DNA of 64,000 nucleotides from Bradyrhizobium jicamae (GCF_018130695.1 NZ_JAFCJX010000001.1:535347-599346), one strand, 5' to 3'; positions 49,320 through 60,244 are shown, counted from the first letter of the stretch. Numbers and translations: made by a program. Notes: generated by a model from the letters alone, not told the origin.

Positions 49320-50954
49320 TCATTTGCAACGCATGGTGTCGCGGCTGGCGCGGTCGAGATCGCGCAGCATGCGATGCACCTTGCGCTTGGTGCGATGGAA
49401 GTCGGCCATCTCTGGCCTGGTCGGCTCGCTCAACCGACCGAGCGCGGACATCGCCGCCATCGCCTCGTTGATGGTGCGATGCGCGCCGCTGGCGACGGCC
49501 CCTAACATTGCAGCCCCCAGCAGCACCGGCTCCTGGGTCTGCGGCAGGGCGACGATGTAGCCCGTGGTGTCGGCCATGATCTGGCGCACCAGCGGGCTGC
49601 GGCTGGCGCCGCCGCCCATCACGATGGTCTTGCCGTCGACACCATGCGCCTCGAAGGCATCGACGACGTCAGCCAAGCCATAGGCCAGTCCGCAGAGACC
49701 GGCGACGAACAGCCGCTCCATCGCAGCCGTATCGGTGTCGAGATCGAGGCCCGCGATGACCGCGCGCGAGCCGGGATCGGCATAGGGCGAGCGGTTGCCG
49801 ATGAATTCCGGCAGCACATGAACGTGCCTCGCGAGCAGCGCCGCGGCACCGGGATCGCCGGCGCGCGCCAGAATCCGTTTCTCGAGGAAACCGATCACGT
49901 CGACGCCCTCGCGCTTCGCCTCGGCCTCAACCTCGACATGCGCGGGATGCGAGCGCAGCAAATGATCGATGGCGGCGCCCGCCGCGGATTGACCGCCCTC
50001 GTTCAGCCAGAAGCCCGGCACCATGCCCGAATAATACGGCCCCCACACACCCGGAACGAAGCATGGCGCGACCGTGGTCGCCATGATGCAGGCGGACGTC
50101 CCCATGATGTAAGCCATGCGCTTGCAAACATCGACATCGGCACCCGTGCCGTCGCGGCCCCCGATCGCGCCGACGCCGCCGGCATGCGCGTCGATCAGCG
50201 AGGCGCCGACCGCTGTCCGCGGCTGCAGGCCGAGATCTTCAGCCGCATGTTCCGTCAGGCCGCGCGCCAGCGATGCGCCGGGCGGCACGATCTCGGTGCC
50301 GATCCGCGCATAGCGCTCGGCGACGAACTCTTCCAGACCGACGCGCCTGAAGAAGCGTTCGCTCCAGCCGCCCTCGCCCGCAACATAGGTCCATTTGCAG
50401 GTGACGGTGCAGGTCGAGCGCGCCAGCGAACCGCTGGCGCGGAACGACAAATAGTCAGCGAGATCAAAGAAGTGCCCGGCATCATCAAAGGTGGAGCGCA
50501 GATGCCGCTTCAGCCACATCAGCTTCGGCACCTCCATCTCCGGCGAGATCAGCCCGCCGACATAGCGCAGCACGTCGTCCTTGGTCTCGTTGACGAACTG
50601 CGTCTCCTCCATCGCGCGGTGGTCCATCCAGACCACGACATTGCGCGCGGCATCGCCGGACGAACTGACCGTCAGCGGCCGGCCGGCACGGTCGAGCACC
50701 ACCAGCGAGCAGGTCGCGTCGAACCCGATGCCTTTGACGTGGTCCGCCGAAATCGCGGCTTCGCGCATTGCGCCGCGAACGGAAGCGACACAAGCAGCCC
50801 AGATATCCTCGGAAGACTGTTCGACGATGTCTCCCGCTTCGTGCCAAACCTTCAGCGGATGCTTGGCCGTGCCGAGCAGTTTTCCCGCTTCGTCAAATAC
50901 GCCCGCCCGCGCGCTGGCCGTCCCGACGTCCACCCCAATGTAGGCTTGCCGCAT
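49320..50954 (-). CDS. FGGY-family carbohydrate kinase (ribulokinase type)
   Basis: A 544-residue sugar kinase. Its N-terminus YIGVDVGTASARAGVF is the phosphate-1 motif. WMDHRA near residue 110 helps bind sugar. ASLIDAHAGGVGA near 255 contains the catalytic aspartate, and IVMGGGASRSPL near 440 is the adenosine motif. Length and motifs match D-ribulokinases of the FGGY group. With the SDR dehydrogenase it could convert a pentitol to a ketopentose phosphate. The specific sugar is inferred from family only. Confidence 0.9.
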   Translation of the reverse strand: MRQAYIGVDVGTASARAGVFDEAGKLLGTAKHPLKVWHEAGDIVEQSSEDIWAACVASVRGAMREAAISADHVKGIGFDATCSLVVLDRAGRPLTVSSSGDAARNVVVWMDHRAMEETQFVNETKDDVLRYVGGLISPEMEVPKLMWLKRHLRSTFDDAGHFFDLADYLSFRASGSLARSTCTVTCKWTYVAGEGGWSERFFRRVGLEEFVAERYARIGTEIVPPGASLARGLTEHAAEDLGLQPRTAVGASLIDAHAGGVGAIGGRDGTGADVDVCKRMAYIMGTSACIMATTVAPCFVPGVWGPYYSGMVPGFWLNEGGQSAAGAAIDHLLRSHPAHVEVEAEAKREGVDVIGFLEKRILARAGDPGAAALLARHVHVLPEFIGNRSPYADPGSRAVIAGLDLDTDTAAMERLFVAGLCGLAYGLADVVDAFEAHGVDGKTIVMGGGASRSPLVRQIMADTTGYIVALPQTQEPVLLGAAMLGAVASGAHRTINEAMAAMSALGRLSEPTRPEMADFHRTKRKVHRMLRDLDRASRDTMRCK

Positions 50955-50981
50955 GGTCGCTCCGTCACTTACGACGCGAGC

Positions 50982-51755
50982 TTACCAGCAAGTGTAGCCG
51001 CCATCGACCAAAACGATGCTGCCGGTCATCAGGCTCGCGGCCTCGGAGGACAGGAACAGGACCACCGAGGCAATCTCCTCGACCTGGCCCATCCGCGCCA
51101 TCGGAGTTCCACCGATCCAGGCATCATACATCTTGGGGCTGTTCTTCACGAAGGCGTTGAGCGGCGTCTCGATATAGGTCGGCGCCACTGCATTGACGCG
51201 AACGCCCCGCGTCGCCCATTCGGCGGCCAGCGATTTGGTCAGATGGTGCACTGCGGCCTTGGAGGCGTTGTAGAAGCACTGCTCCTGCGGCTTGTTGACG
51301 ATGAAGCCGGACATCGAGCCGACATTGACGATGGTTCCCGACTTCGCCTTCAGCATGTGGTTGCCGAAGGCGCGGCAGCACCAGAAGGTGCCGTTCAGGT
51401 TGACGTCGATGACGTTGAGCCAATGCTCGTCGGTGACGGTCTCGGCCGGGGTCTCGCTGCGGGCGATGCCGGCATTGTTGACGAGGATGTCGACCTTTCC
51501 GTACTTCCTGACCAGATCGTCAGCGGCTGCGTCGACCTGTTTTGTATTCGTGACGTCCATCACGACGATGTCGGCGTCGTAACCCTTGGCCTTCAGCACA
51601 GCCTTGGCGTCGTTGCCGACCTTGGCATCGCGGTCACCAATGATCACCTTGGCACCTGCTTCGGCCAGCGCTTCCGCACAGGCGAGACCAATGCCCTGCC
51701 CGCCGCCGGTGATGAAGGCGGACTTGCCAGTGAGCTTGAATTTTTCCAGGTACAT
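50982..51755 (-). CDS. SDR-family polyol dehydrogenase
   Basis: A 257-residue short-chain dehydrogenase with all key residues: TGGGQGIG near 16-23, NNAG near 94, Ser in NVGSMSGF, and YNASK with Tyr and Lys near 165-169. The closing MTGSIVLVDGGYTCW is typical of ribitol, D-arabinitol and sorbitol dehydrogenases. It would oxidise an imported sugar alcohol to a ketose with NAD. The frame is open upstream to 51968, but ATG 51755 fits the family and follows a GGGA site. It lies between the transporter ATPase and the kinase. Confidence 0.9.
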   Translation of the reverse strand: MYLEKFKLTGKSAFITGGGQGIGLACAEALAEAGAKVIIGDRDAKVGNDAKAVLKAKGYDADIVVMDVTNTKQVDAAADDLVRKYGKVDILVNNAGIARSETPAETVTDEHWLNVIDVNLNGTFWCCRAFGNHMLKAKSGTIVNVGSMSGFIVNKPQEQCFYNASKAAVHHLTKSLAAEWATRGVRVNAVAPTYIETPLNAFVKNSPKMYDAWIGGTPMARMGQVEEIASVVLFLSSEAASLMTGSIVLVDGGYTCW

Positions 51756-51832
51756 GTTTGTTTTTCCCTCTCCTTGGCCCGCCGGCCGCGGGCGACGCCG
51801 CTCGCTGAGCGGCGAGATCTTGCGAACAGCGC

Positions 51833-52837
<1,005 letters not shown>

Positions 52838-52854
52838 GGCGAAAAGCCTTTCTG

Positions 52855-53685
52855 CTACTTGACTGCGCCGAAGGTCAGGCCGCGGACGAGTTGCCGCTGA
52901 CTGAACCAGCCGAGCACGAGAATGGGCGCGATCGCAAGCGTCGACGCCGCCGACAGTTTCGCCCAGAACAATCCTTCCGGGCTCGAATAGGATGCGATGA
53001 AGGTGGTGAGCGGCGCGGCTTCCAGCGTCGACAGGTTGAGCGTCCAGAACGCCTCGTTCCAGGCCAGGATCAGGTTGAGCAGCAGGGTCGAGGCCAGGCC
53101 CGGGATCGCCATCGGCGTCAGGACATAGACCAGCTCACGGCCGATCGTGGCGCCGTCCATCCGCGCCGCTTCCAGGATGTCCTTCGGGATCTCCTTGAAA
53201 TAGGTGAAGAGCATCCAGATCACGATCGGCAGATTGCCGAGGCAGAGGATGAAGATCAGCCCGGTGCGGGTATCGAGCAGGCCGAAATCCCGGTAGATCA
53301 GATAGATCGGCACCAGCACGCCGACCGGCGGCATCATCTTGGTCGAGAGCATCCAGAGCAGGATGTCCTTGGTTCTTTTGGTCGGCGAGAACGCCATCGA
53401 CCAGGCCGCGGGGATCGCGATCAGCATCGCGATCAAGGTCGAGCCGCCGGCGATGAGGATCGAGTTCAGCGCGTGGTGGAGATAGTCGCTGCGTTCCTGG
53501 ACGGTGACGTAGTTCTCGGTGGTCCAGTGGAAGAACAGGAAAGACGGTGGAATTGCAAAGGCTTCCAGCTCGGTCTTAAAGCTCGCTAGTACCATCCAGA
53601 GAATCGGGAAGAAGATCAGGAAGCCGACCAGCCAGGCCGCGGCCGTCGAGATCACCTTGCGTTGGGTCGTCACCATCCGCGCCAT
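52855..53685 (-). CDS. Carbohydrate ABC transporter permease (MalG/SmoG type)
   Basis: A 276-residue inner-membrane protein with six hydrophobic segments. The EAA motif [32 protein letters not shown] lies on the loop that contacts the ATPase. The C-terminus [14 protein letters not shown] is the standard end of this permease type. It lies 4 bases after the other permease gene. Confidence 0.94.
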   Translation of the reverse strand: MARMVTTQRKVISTAAAWLVGFLIFFPILWMVLASFKTELEAFAIPPSFLFFHWTTENYVTVQERSDYLHHALNSILIAGGSTLIAMLIAIPAAWSMAFSPTKRTKDILLWMLSTKMMPPVGVLVPIYLIYRDFGLLDTRTGLIFILCLGNLPIVIWMLFTYFKEIPKDILEAARMDGATIGRELVYVLTPMAIPGLASTLLLNLILAWNEAFWTLNLSTLEAAPLTTFIASYSSPEGLFWAKLSAASTLAIAPILVLGWFSQRQLVRGLTFGAVK

Positions 53686-53689
53686 GACG

Positions 53690-54565
53690 TCACGCCTCCA
53701 GATTCTTGCCGACGATACGGACCAGGAAGAAGGCCACGATGTTGGCGAGCACCACCGCGACCAGGCCGCCTGCCGAGGCGCTGCCGACGTCGTACTGGAT
53801 CAGCGCCTGCGAATAGATCAGGAAGGCGATGTTGGTGGTCTGCAGCCCCGGCCCGCCGCCGGTGGTGACGAAGATCTCGGCGAACACAGTGAGCAGGAAG
53901 ATGGTCTCGATCAGGATCACGACCGTGATCGGGCGCGCCAGATGCGGCAGCGTGATGTAGATGAAGGTCGAGACCGCCCTCGCCCCGTCCATCTCGGCCG
54001 CCTCCTTCTGCTCCTCGTCGAGCGACTGCAGCGCGGTCAGCAGGATCAGCGTCGCGAAGGGCAGCCATTGCCAGGAGATGATCAGGATCACCGAGAACAG
54101 CGGCGCGTCGTTGAACCAGTCGATCGCGGGCACGCCGAACAGCTTTGCGATCCAGGCAAACAGCCCGGACACCGGATGCATCAGGAGGTTCTTCCAGACC
54201 AGCGCGCTGACGGTCGGCATCACGAAGAACGGCGCGATCACCATCAGCCGGACGATCGAGAGCCCGACCACCTGCTGGTCCAGCAGCAGCGCCAGGGGCA
54301 CGCCGAGCACGATGGTGATCGCCAGCACCGAGCCGACCAGCACCAGCGTGTTCTGCAGCGAGGCGAGGAACGCCGGATCGGTCAGGAAGTAGCGGAAATT
54401 TTCCAGTCCGACGAAGGATTCGGAGCCGGGATCGAGCAGATTGTAGTGCAGCGTCGCGAAGTAGAGCGTCAGCGCGAGCGGCACGATCATCCAGATGAAC
54501 AGCAGCGCCACCGCTGGGGTCAGCAATGTCCGCGCGAGCAGTTGGGTCTGCTGGGTCGCCATCAT
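53690..54565 (-). CDS. Sugar ABC transporter permease (MalF/SmoF type)
   Basis: A 291-residue inner-membrane protein with about six transmembrane helices. The EAA loop reads LDEEQKEAAEMDGARAVSTFIYITLPHLARPI. The start at 54565 (or 54562) follows GGAGACGGG; the open frame to 54643 has no support. With the second permease and the ATPase it makes a polyol importer like the Smo/Mtl systems of alphaproteobacteria. Confidence 0.93.
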   Translation of the reverse strand: MMATQQTQLLARTLLTPAVALLFIWMIVPLALTLYFATLHYNLLDPGSESFVGLENFRYFLTDPAFLASLQNTLVLVGSVLAITIVLGVPLALLLDQQVVGLSIVRLMVIAPFFVMPTVSALVWKNLLMHPVSGLFAWIAKLFGVPAIDWFNDAPLFSVILIISWQWLPFATLILLTALQSLDEEQKEAAEMDGARAVSTFIYITLPHLARPITVVILIETIFLLTVFAEIFVTTGGGPGLQTTNIAFLIYSQALIQYDVGSASAGGLVAVVLANIVAFFLVRIVGKNLEA

Positions 54566-54604
54566 CCCCGTCTCCTTACCAAGAGCGCTTTCCAGCGAAG
54601 CCTG

Positions 54605-54623
54605 TCCCGGACCTGTTCCGGGA
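54605..54623. other. Hairpin between binding-protein and permease genes
   Basis: TCCCGGA and TCCGGGA form a 7-base stem with a 5-base loop in the 221-base gap after the binding-protein gene. Such stems often let the binding protein be made in excess over the permeases by stabilising or partly terminating the message. The rest of the gap shows nothing recognisable. Confidence 0.5.
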
Positions 54624-54786
54624 TGGACGCCGGTTTCGCGCAAAGAAAACGCGTCAAATCGAACCTAGAAAGGGGCGGCCACCCCATTGGCTGGGAACAG
54701 GATGGCCGCAAGTCACCAGCTCGGGAGGTTTTGAGCCGGTCTTTGACAGCCAGGGTGCGTCCGTCGCGCCCTGGCTGTTCGAAGCG

Positions 54787-56100
54787 CTACTTGATGTAGC
54801 CCGCGCGCTTCATCTCGCGCTCGGTCGAGGACTGCGCGGCCGCGAGCGCCGCGTCGACGGTGCTCGATCCGGACAGTGCGGCCGCGAACTGCTGGCCGAC
54901 GCTGGTGCCGATGCCCTGGAACTCGGGGATCGCGGCGTATTGCACGCCGACATACGGCACCGGCTTGACGGTCGGCTTGTTCGGATCGGCGGCGTCGATC
55001 GAGGCGAGCGTCATCTTGGCGAACGGCGCGGCCTTCTGGTACTCAGGATTCTGGTAGAGCGAGGTGCGCGTGCCCGGAGGCACGTTGGCCCAGCCCTCCT
55101 TGGAGGCGACGAGCTTGGTGTAGTCCTTGCTGGTCGCCCAGGCGATGAACTTCTCGGCTGCGTCGACCTTCTTCGAGCCGGCGGGGATGGCAAGGCTCCA
55201 CGCCCACAGCCAGTTGGCGTTCTTGCCGAGCCCGGTGTTCGGCGCCAGCGCGAAGCCGACCTTGTCGGCGACCTTGGACTCCTTCGGATTGGTGACGAAG
55301 GAGGCCGCCACCGTGGCATCGATCCACATCGCGCATTTGCCGGCGTTGAACAGCGCGAGATTCTCGTTGAAGCCGTTGGAGCTCGCGCCGGGAGGGCCAG
55401 CCTCCTTCATCAGGTTGACGTAGGTCGTCAGCGTCTTCTTCCATTCCGGCGAGTTGAACTGCGGCTCCCACTTCTCGTCGAACCAGCGCGCGCCGAACGA
55501 ATTCGACATCGCGGTCAGGAACGCCATGTTCTCGCCCCAGCCGGCCTTGCCGCGCAGGCAGATGCCGTAGGTGCCGCCGTTCTTGTCGGTCAGCTTCTTG
55601 GCGGCATCGACCACGAAGTCCCAGGTCGGGCTGTCCGGCATCTTCAGCCCGGCCTTCTCGAACAGGTCGGTGCGATACATCACCATCGAGCTCTCGCCGT
55701 AGAAGGGTGCGGCATACAGCTTGCCGTCGACGGAGACCGCATCCTTGATCTTCGGCAAGAGGTCGCCGACGTCGTAATCGGCGCCGAGCTTGTCGAGCGG
55801 CACCAGCCAGCTCTTCTTGGCCCAGATCGGAACCTCATAGGTGCCGATGGTCAGCACGTCGAACTGACCACCCTTGGTGGCGATGTCGGTGGTGACGCGC
55901 TGGCGCAGCACGTTCTCTTCCAGCGTCACCCATTTGACGGTGATGTCCGGATTTTTCGCGGTGAACTCGTTGGTCAAGCCCTGCATGCGGATCATGTCGC
56001 CGTTGTTGACGGTCGCGATCGTCAGCGTGGTCTGGGCGAATGACGGGGCGGAAATGAAAAGGGCAGTCGCGCCGGCAACGGCGCAAAGGACGTGTTTCAA
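54787..56100 (-). CDS. Sugar/polyol ABC transporter substrate-binding protein (SmoE type)
   Basis: A 437-residue periplasmic protein. The N-terminus (LKHVLCAVAGATALFISAPSFAQ) is a signal peptide. The fold is that of extracellular solute-binding family 1, with TSKDYTKLVAS near the end. The open frame begins at 56136, but TTG 56100 follows a perfect GGGAGG with correct spacing and gives a proper signal peptide, so a TTG start is preferred. Two SorC-type operators lie just upstream. It is the first transporter gene of the polyol operon. Confidence 0.92.
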   Translation of the reverse strand: MKHVLCAVAGATALFISAPSFAQTTLTIATVNNGDMIRMQGLTNEFTAKNPDITVKWVTLEENVLRQRVTTDIATKGGQFDVLTIGTYEVPIWAKKSWLVPLDKLGADYDVGDLLPKIKDAVSVDGKLYAAPFYGESSMVMYRTDLFEKAGLKMPDSPTWDFVVDAAKKLTDKNGGTYGICLRGKAGWGENMAFLTAMSNSFGARWFDEKWEPQFNSPEWKKTLTTYVNLMKEAGPPGASSNGFNENLALFNAGKCAMWIDATVAASFVTNPKESKVADKVGFALAPNTGLGKNANWLWAWSLAIPAGSKKVDAAEKFIAWATSKDYTKLVASKEGWANVPPGTRTSLYQNPEYQKAAPFAKMTLASIDAADPNKPTVKPVPYVGVQYAAIPEFQGIGTSVGQQFAAALSGSSTVDAALAAAQSSTEREMKRAGYIK

Positions 56101-56121
56101 GGTGACCTCCCATAGCCACGT

Positions 56122-56154
56122 TGAGCATATGCCCACGTGTTGAGCACATGTTCA
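56122..56154. promoter_or_regulatory. Tandem SorC-type operators before the polyol transporter
   Basis: TGAGCATATGCCCA (56122-56135) and TGAGCACATGTTCA (56141-56154) are near-palindromes of the form TGAGCA-N2-TGYYCA. Their starts are 19 bases apart, about two helical turns. The same pair with the same spacing is found at 57892-57924 in front of the HAD/SorC genes. Confidence 0.7.
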
Positions 56155-56253
56155 CTCCGGTCCCGGGCTTTGTCAAGCGCGCGCAAGTGCCCGCGCACGA
56201 TTGTTTGCGGCGGCCCACATCCAGGGCGAGCGCTGTTGCAGATGCGAAAAGGA

Positions 56254-57207
56254 TTAGCGATCGAGGATCGCGCGCGCGGTGGCTTCGTCGGTGATCAAAC
56301 CGTTGACCACTCGCCCGACCAGCGCGGCCTTGATCGCTGGAACTTTCGCCGTGCCGATCGCGGCACCGATGGTGGTGGTTTCGGCCGGAATCTGCGGCGG
56401 AATGCTGGTCAGCCGCTTGTTGGTGCCGCCCTTGATCAACTTGCCCTTGGCATCATAGGCCCAGCCGGTCACCTCGCCGACCGCGCCGAGCCGCATCATC
56501 TCGAGCAGTTCTTCGCGGGTGACGAAGCCGTCGACGTGGATCTGCGCCTTCTGGTCCATCTGGCCGATGCCGATCAGCCGCAGATCCGCCTTCGCGGCCA
56601 CCGCCTTGACCCGCGCGATCGGCTCGATGCGCACCATCTTGTTGCGCTCGTCCTCGCTGGACATCAGAAACGGCAGCGGCATCGGGTAATGCCGCGCGCC
56701 GGTGCGGTCGGCCAGCCGGCCGACCGTGTCGTAGAAGCTCGCGGAGCCATCGGCGGAGATGTTGCCGACCAGCGAGACGATCTGGTGGTCCGGCCGCTCG
56801 ATCGGAGAGACGCGCTCGACCGCGGCGCGTACCGCCCGCCCCGTCCCGAGCGCGACAATCACGGGCGTCTCCGAGCGCAGCGTCGTCTCCAGCACATTCG
56901 CCGAACGCTCGGCAATCCCGGCATTCGAGGTCGGCGCCGCCGGATCTGATGGCACCACGTCGCAATGCACGAGATCGAACCGCGCCTTGAGTTTCGCGGC
57001 CAATTCCATGCAGGCGGCAATGGGATGCTCGAGGCGGAAGGTGATCAGGCGCTCGGCCAGGCACAGCGACACCAGCCGCTGCGCCGAGGCGCGCGACACC
57101 TGCAGCATCTTGGCGATTTCATCCTGGGTGTGGCCGGCGATGAAATAGAGCCAGCCGGCGCGCGCGGCGTCGTCGAGACGGGATTTTTCGTTCTCATTCG
57201 GCGCCAT
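56254..57207 (-). CDS. SorC/DeoR-family sugar-binding transcriptional regulator
   Basis: A 317-residue regulator. An N-terminal helix-turn-helix (HTQDEIAKMLQVSRASAQRLVSLCLAERLI) is followed by a sugar-phosphate-binding domain with VALGTGRAVRAAVE and the GNISADGSASF block typical of SorC regulators. Effectors are usually phosphorylated sugars. It lies between the HAD gene (9-base gap) and the transporter operon. The two paired operators suggest that it controls both its own and the transporter promoters. Confidence 0.9.
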   Translation of the reverse strand: MAPNENEKSRLDDAARAGWLYFIAGHTQDEIAKMLQVSRASAQRLVSLCLAERLITFRLEHPIAACMELAAKLKARFDLVHCDVVPSDPAAPTSNAGIAERSANVLETTLRSETPVIVALGTGRAVRAAVERVSPIERPDHQIVSLVGNISADGSASFYDTVGRLADRTGARHYPMPLPFLMSSEDERNKMVRIEPIARVKAVAAKADLRLIGIGQMDQKAQIHVDGFVTREELLEMMRLGAVGEVTGWAYDAKGKLIKGGTNKRLTSIPPQIPAETTTIGAAIGTAKVPAIKAALVGRVVNGLITDEATARAILDR

Positions 57208-57216
57208 GCTGTGCGG

Positions 57217-57882
57217 TCAACCTTCCGTCCAGAAATCCATCATCCGATCGAAGATGCGATCCGCGCCGGCCTCGCGCAGCAGCCCATCGCCCTCACGCCT
57301 GCGATAATGCCCGCCGCCGACGAAGCCCCAGACCCGCATCCCCGCCGCCTTCGCCGCCATCACGCCGGAGACGCTGTCCTCGATCACCAGCGTCCGCTCC
57401 GGCGCATATCCCATCTCGCTCGCCGCGTACAAAAACAGATCCGGCGCCGGCTTGCCACGCGCCACCATCTGTGACGTGTAGAGCCTGCGGCCGAAATGCT
57501 CCGCGAGGCCCGTCAACTCCAATGAAAACGCGACGCGGTCAAGGTCGCTCGATGACGCAACGCAGTATGGCAGCTTGAGGCCGTCGAGCAACGCCCCGAT
57601 GCCGGGGATCGGCTGCAGCTGGGTGCGAAAGGTCTCGCGCACCTCCTGCTTGAGCTCGCCGAGAAAGCCCTCGCCCAGCGGCTGGCCCGCAACGCGGCAA
57701 TACTCGATCACGGCCGCGGTGCTGCGCCCGAGGAACAGCCGCATCACCTGCTCGGTCGACACGGCGATGCCCGAGCGCGCCAGCACCTCGGAGAGACAAC
57801 GGCAGCTCAATTCCTCGCTGTCGACGAGCACGCCGTCGCAATCGAAGATGATGAGGTCGGTGTCGGGAAGTCGGGAGTCCAT
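57217..57882 (-). CDS. HAD-superfamily hydrolase, sugar phosphatase/beta-phosphoglucomutase type
   Basis: A 221-residue HAD hydrolase. Motif I IIFDCDGVLVDSEE supplies the nucleophilic and acid aspartates. CVASSSDLDRV is motif II, ARGKPAPDLFLYA holds the motif III lysine, and VIEDSVSGVMAA is motif IV. The helical cap lies at about residues 25-90. The frame opens at 57906, but ATG 57882 leaves the operator upstream free. It probably removes phosphate from a sugar phosphate and may lower the level of the SorC effector. Confidence 0.88.
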   Translation of the reverse strand: MDSRLPDTDLIIFDCDGVLVDSEELSCRCLSEVLARSGIAVSTEQVMRLFLGRSTAAVIEYCRVAGQPLGEGFLGELKQEVRETFRTQLQPIPGIGALLDGLKLPYCVASSSDLDRVAFSLELTGLAEHFGRRLYTSQMVARGKPAPDLFLYAASEMGYAPERTLVIEDSVSGVMAAKAAGMRVWGFVGGGHYRRREGDGLLREAGADRIFDRMMDFWTEG

Positions 57883-57891
57883 CCCGACATC

Positions 57892-57924
57892 AGAACATAT
57901 GCTCAAGCTATGAGCAATAGATCA
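57892..57924. promoter_or_regulatory. Tandem SorC-type operators before the HAD/SorC genes
   Basis: On the minus strand 57905-57892 reads TGAGCATATGTTCT, and TGAGCAATAGATCA is at 57911-57924 on the plus strand. Starts are 19 bases apart, exactly as in the pair at 56122-56154. The second site is more degenerate. They are placed to control the HAD-SorC transcript. Confidence 0.6.
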
Positions 57925-57958
57925 CAATTTGGGACACAAGGGCCGCATTCCCGCATCC

Positions 57959-60244
57959 TCACCAGCGATAGGCCAGCGCCGCCGTCACCATCTGCGGGGC
58001 GCCGATGTAGCAATAGCCGGTCTGGCACGTCGTGTAATGGCGGTTGAACAGGTTCTGCGCGTTGAGCTTCAGCCGCAGGCCCTTCAACTGCCTGTCGAGC
58101 TGGCCGAAATCGTAACTGAGCGCGGCATCGATCAGGGCGACGGAGCTGTTCTTGAAGGTATTCTGATCGTCGCCATAGCTCCATGACACGTAACGCACGC
58201 CGCCGCCGAAGCTCAATCCGGCAAAGCTGCTGCTGGTCGGCATCGCGTAATTGGCCCACAGCGTCGCGGTGTGCGGCGGAATCCCCGACGGCATCTTGCC
58301 GATCGTCGTGCTGTCGGCCGCCTGCAACGTCTTGAGATCGAGATAGGTGTAGGACGAGGTGATGTCGAAGCCAGTCCAGAGATTGGCGAGCGCCTGCAGT
58401 TCCAGGCCGCGGCTCCTGATCTCGCCGCGCTGAACCGTGATGCCCGTTCCCGTGGTGACGAGACCGCCATCCTGGACGAGGTCGAACACCGCAGCGGTGA
58501 CAAAACTCCTCTGTCCCGGCGGCTGATACTTGATGCCGACCTCGGTCTGTTTGCCGGTGGTCGGCTTGAAGAGGCCGCCGTCGGGATTGACGCCGAGATT
58601 GGGCACGAACGAGGTGGAGTAGCTGACATAGGGCGCAACACCGGAATCGAACACGTAGGTCAGCCCGGCCCGGCCGCTATAGGCCTGATCGTTCTGCGAC
58701 TGCCTTGTGACCGCCAACAGATCATCCGATGATGTGCCGACCCAGTCGCTGCGGCCGCTCAGCGTCAGGATCCAGCGATCGAACTTGGCCTGGTCCTGTG
58801 CATAGATGCCCTGCTGGCGCTGCGTCTGCGCGATCGAGCTCGAGATTGCCGGATCGGGAATCGATTCCGGCGCGTAGCCCGGCGCGGCGAGATTGAGGTC
58901 CGACACGCCGCCGCCAAAGCCCATCATGTCCTTGTACTTGGACCAGGTATAGTCGTAGCCGACCAGCGCGGTGTGCTGGACCGGACCGGTGGCGAATTTG
59001 GCTTCGAGCTGGTTGTCGAGCCCCACCGATTGCAGGAGATCGTGCACATAGCCGGTGTAGCGCGACGCCAGCTGCGTGGCGGGATCGACGCTCGCGATGC
59101 CGACATAGCGCATCGTGGAGTCGAGATCGGTGTAGCGCATCTTCTGGCGGAAGGTGATGCCGCTGTCGAATCTGTGCTCGAACAGATAGCCGACCCGGCC
59201 CTGCTCCTGGTCGAACGTGTTGTAGGACGGGCTGCCCGGATAGATGTTGGAGACGATGCCCGAGGACGGCGAGTAGTAGAACATCGACGATGGCGTCTTC
59301 GACTTCTGGTATTCGCCGAGAATGGTCAGCGTCGTCGATGCGTCCGGCCGCCAGGTGACGGCGGGTGCGATGTCGACCCGGTTGTCCTTGCCGCCGGGCG
59401 TGATCATGTCGGCGTCACGGACGATGCCGGTCAGGCGGTAGAGCCACTGGCCCTGCGGATCGATCGGCCCGGAGACATCGAAATTACCCTGGAAACGGTC
59501 GAGGCTGCCGACCAGCCCCTGGACCTCGTGATACGGCGTGCTGGTCGGGAGCTTCGACGTCAGATTGACCAGGCCGCCGGGCGAGCCGAGCCCGTACAGC
59601 GCCGAGCTCGGACCGCGCAACACCGTCACGCTGTCGATGACATAGGGCTCGGTGCGGTAGAGACCGATATTGGCCGGCACCAGCCGCAGGCCGTCGAGAT
59701 AAACGCCGTTATAGGTGACGTCGAAGCCGCGCAGCGAGAACGAGTCGAAGCGCGGATCGAAACCGCTCGCCTCGGTGCGGACGCCCGGCTCATAGGCGAT
59801 CGCCTGGGTCAGCGACTGCACACCACGATCGTCGAGCTGCTTTCGGGTGACCACCGAGATCGACTGCGGCGTTTCGATTAACGGCGTGTCGGTCTTGGTC
59901 GCAACCGAGCTTTCGCTCGCGACATAGCCTTCCGGCGCGCGCGTCGAACGGCGTGCATCGGTGCCCGGTCCCACGGACGGGGCGCTGGATCCGGCCGCAT
60001 GACGGGCCTGCCGGCGCGCGGCGTTGCCGGCGCGCGAGGCGGCCTGCCGCGACGGCTTTGCGGTCGCGCGGGGCTTTTCCGGCGCCGCAACCGTCACCGG
60101 CGGCAAGGTCGTGCCTGGTTGCGATGTCACTTGCGCCAACGCCGATGTGATCAATATCTGGCCGAAGGCCGCCCCCGCCGCAACACCACGCAGCGCCGCC
60201 GTACCAGCCGTGCTCCGCACCAACCGCCCATCATCCCAACCCAT
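57959..60244 (-). CDS. TonB-dependent siderophore receptor
   Basis: A 761-residue outer-membrane protein. A signal region ends near ITSALAQ (about residue 38). A TonB-box-like LPPVTVAAP follows, then a basic Ala/Arg-rich linker. The plug domain has LIETPQSISVVTRKQLDDRG and VLRGPSSALYGLGSPGGLVNL, the latter a signature of FhuA/FpvA-type receptors. The rest forms the 22-strand barrel, ending in the aromatic residue of AALAYRW. It imports a ferric siderophore, identity unknown. The AraC gene 147 bases upstream is the likely regulator. Confidence 0.93.
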   Translation of the reverse strand: MGWDDGRLVRSTAGTAALRGVAAGAAFGQILITSALAQVTSQPGTTLPPVTVAAPEKPRATAKPSRQAASRAGNAARRQARHAAGSSAPSVGPGTDARRSTRAPEGYVASESSVATKTDTPLIETPQSISVVTRKQLDDRGVQSLTQAIAYEPGVRTEASGFDPRFDSFSLRGFDVTYNGVYLDGLRLVPANIGLYRTEPYVIDSVTVLRGPSSALYGLGSPGGLVNLTSKLPTSTPYHEVQGLVGSLDRFQGNFDVSGPIDPQGQWLYRLTGIVRDADMITPGGKDNRVDIAPAVTWRPDASTTLTILGEYQKSKTPSSMFYYSPSSGIVSNIYPGSPSYNTFDQEQGRVGYLFEHRFDSGITFRQKMRYTDLDSTMRYVGIASVDPATQLASRYTGYVHDLLQSVGLDNQLEAKFATGPVQHTALVGYDYTWSKYKDMMGFGGGVSDLNLAAPGYAPESIPDPAISSSIAQTQRQQGIYAQDQAKFDRWILTLSGRSDWVGTSSDDLLAVTRQSQNDQAYSGRAGLTYVFDSGVAPYVSYSTSFVPNLGVNPDGGLFKPTTGKQTEVGIKYQPPGQRSFVTAAVFDLVQDGGLVTTGTGITVQRGEIRSRGLELQALANLWTGFDITSSYTYLDLKTLQAADSTTIGKMPSGIPPHTATLWANYAMPTSSSFAGLSFGGGVRYVSWSYGDDQNTFKNSSVALIDAALSYDFGQLDRQLKGLRLKLNAQNLFNRHYTTCQTGYCYIGAPQMVTAALAYRW

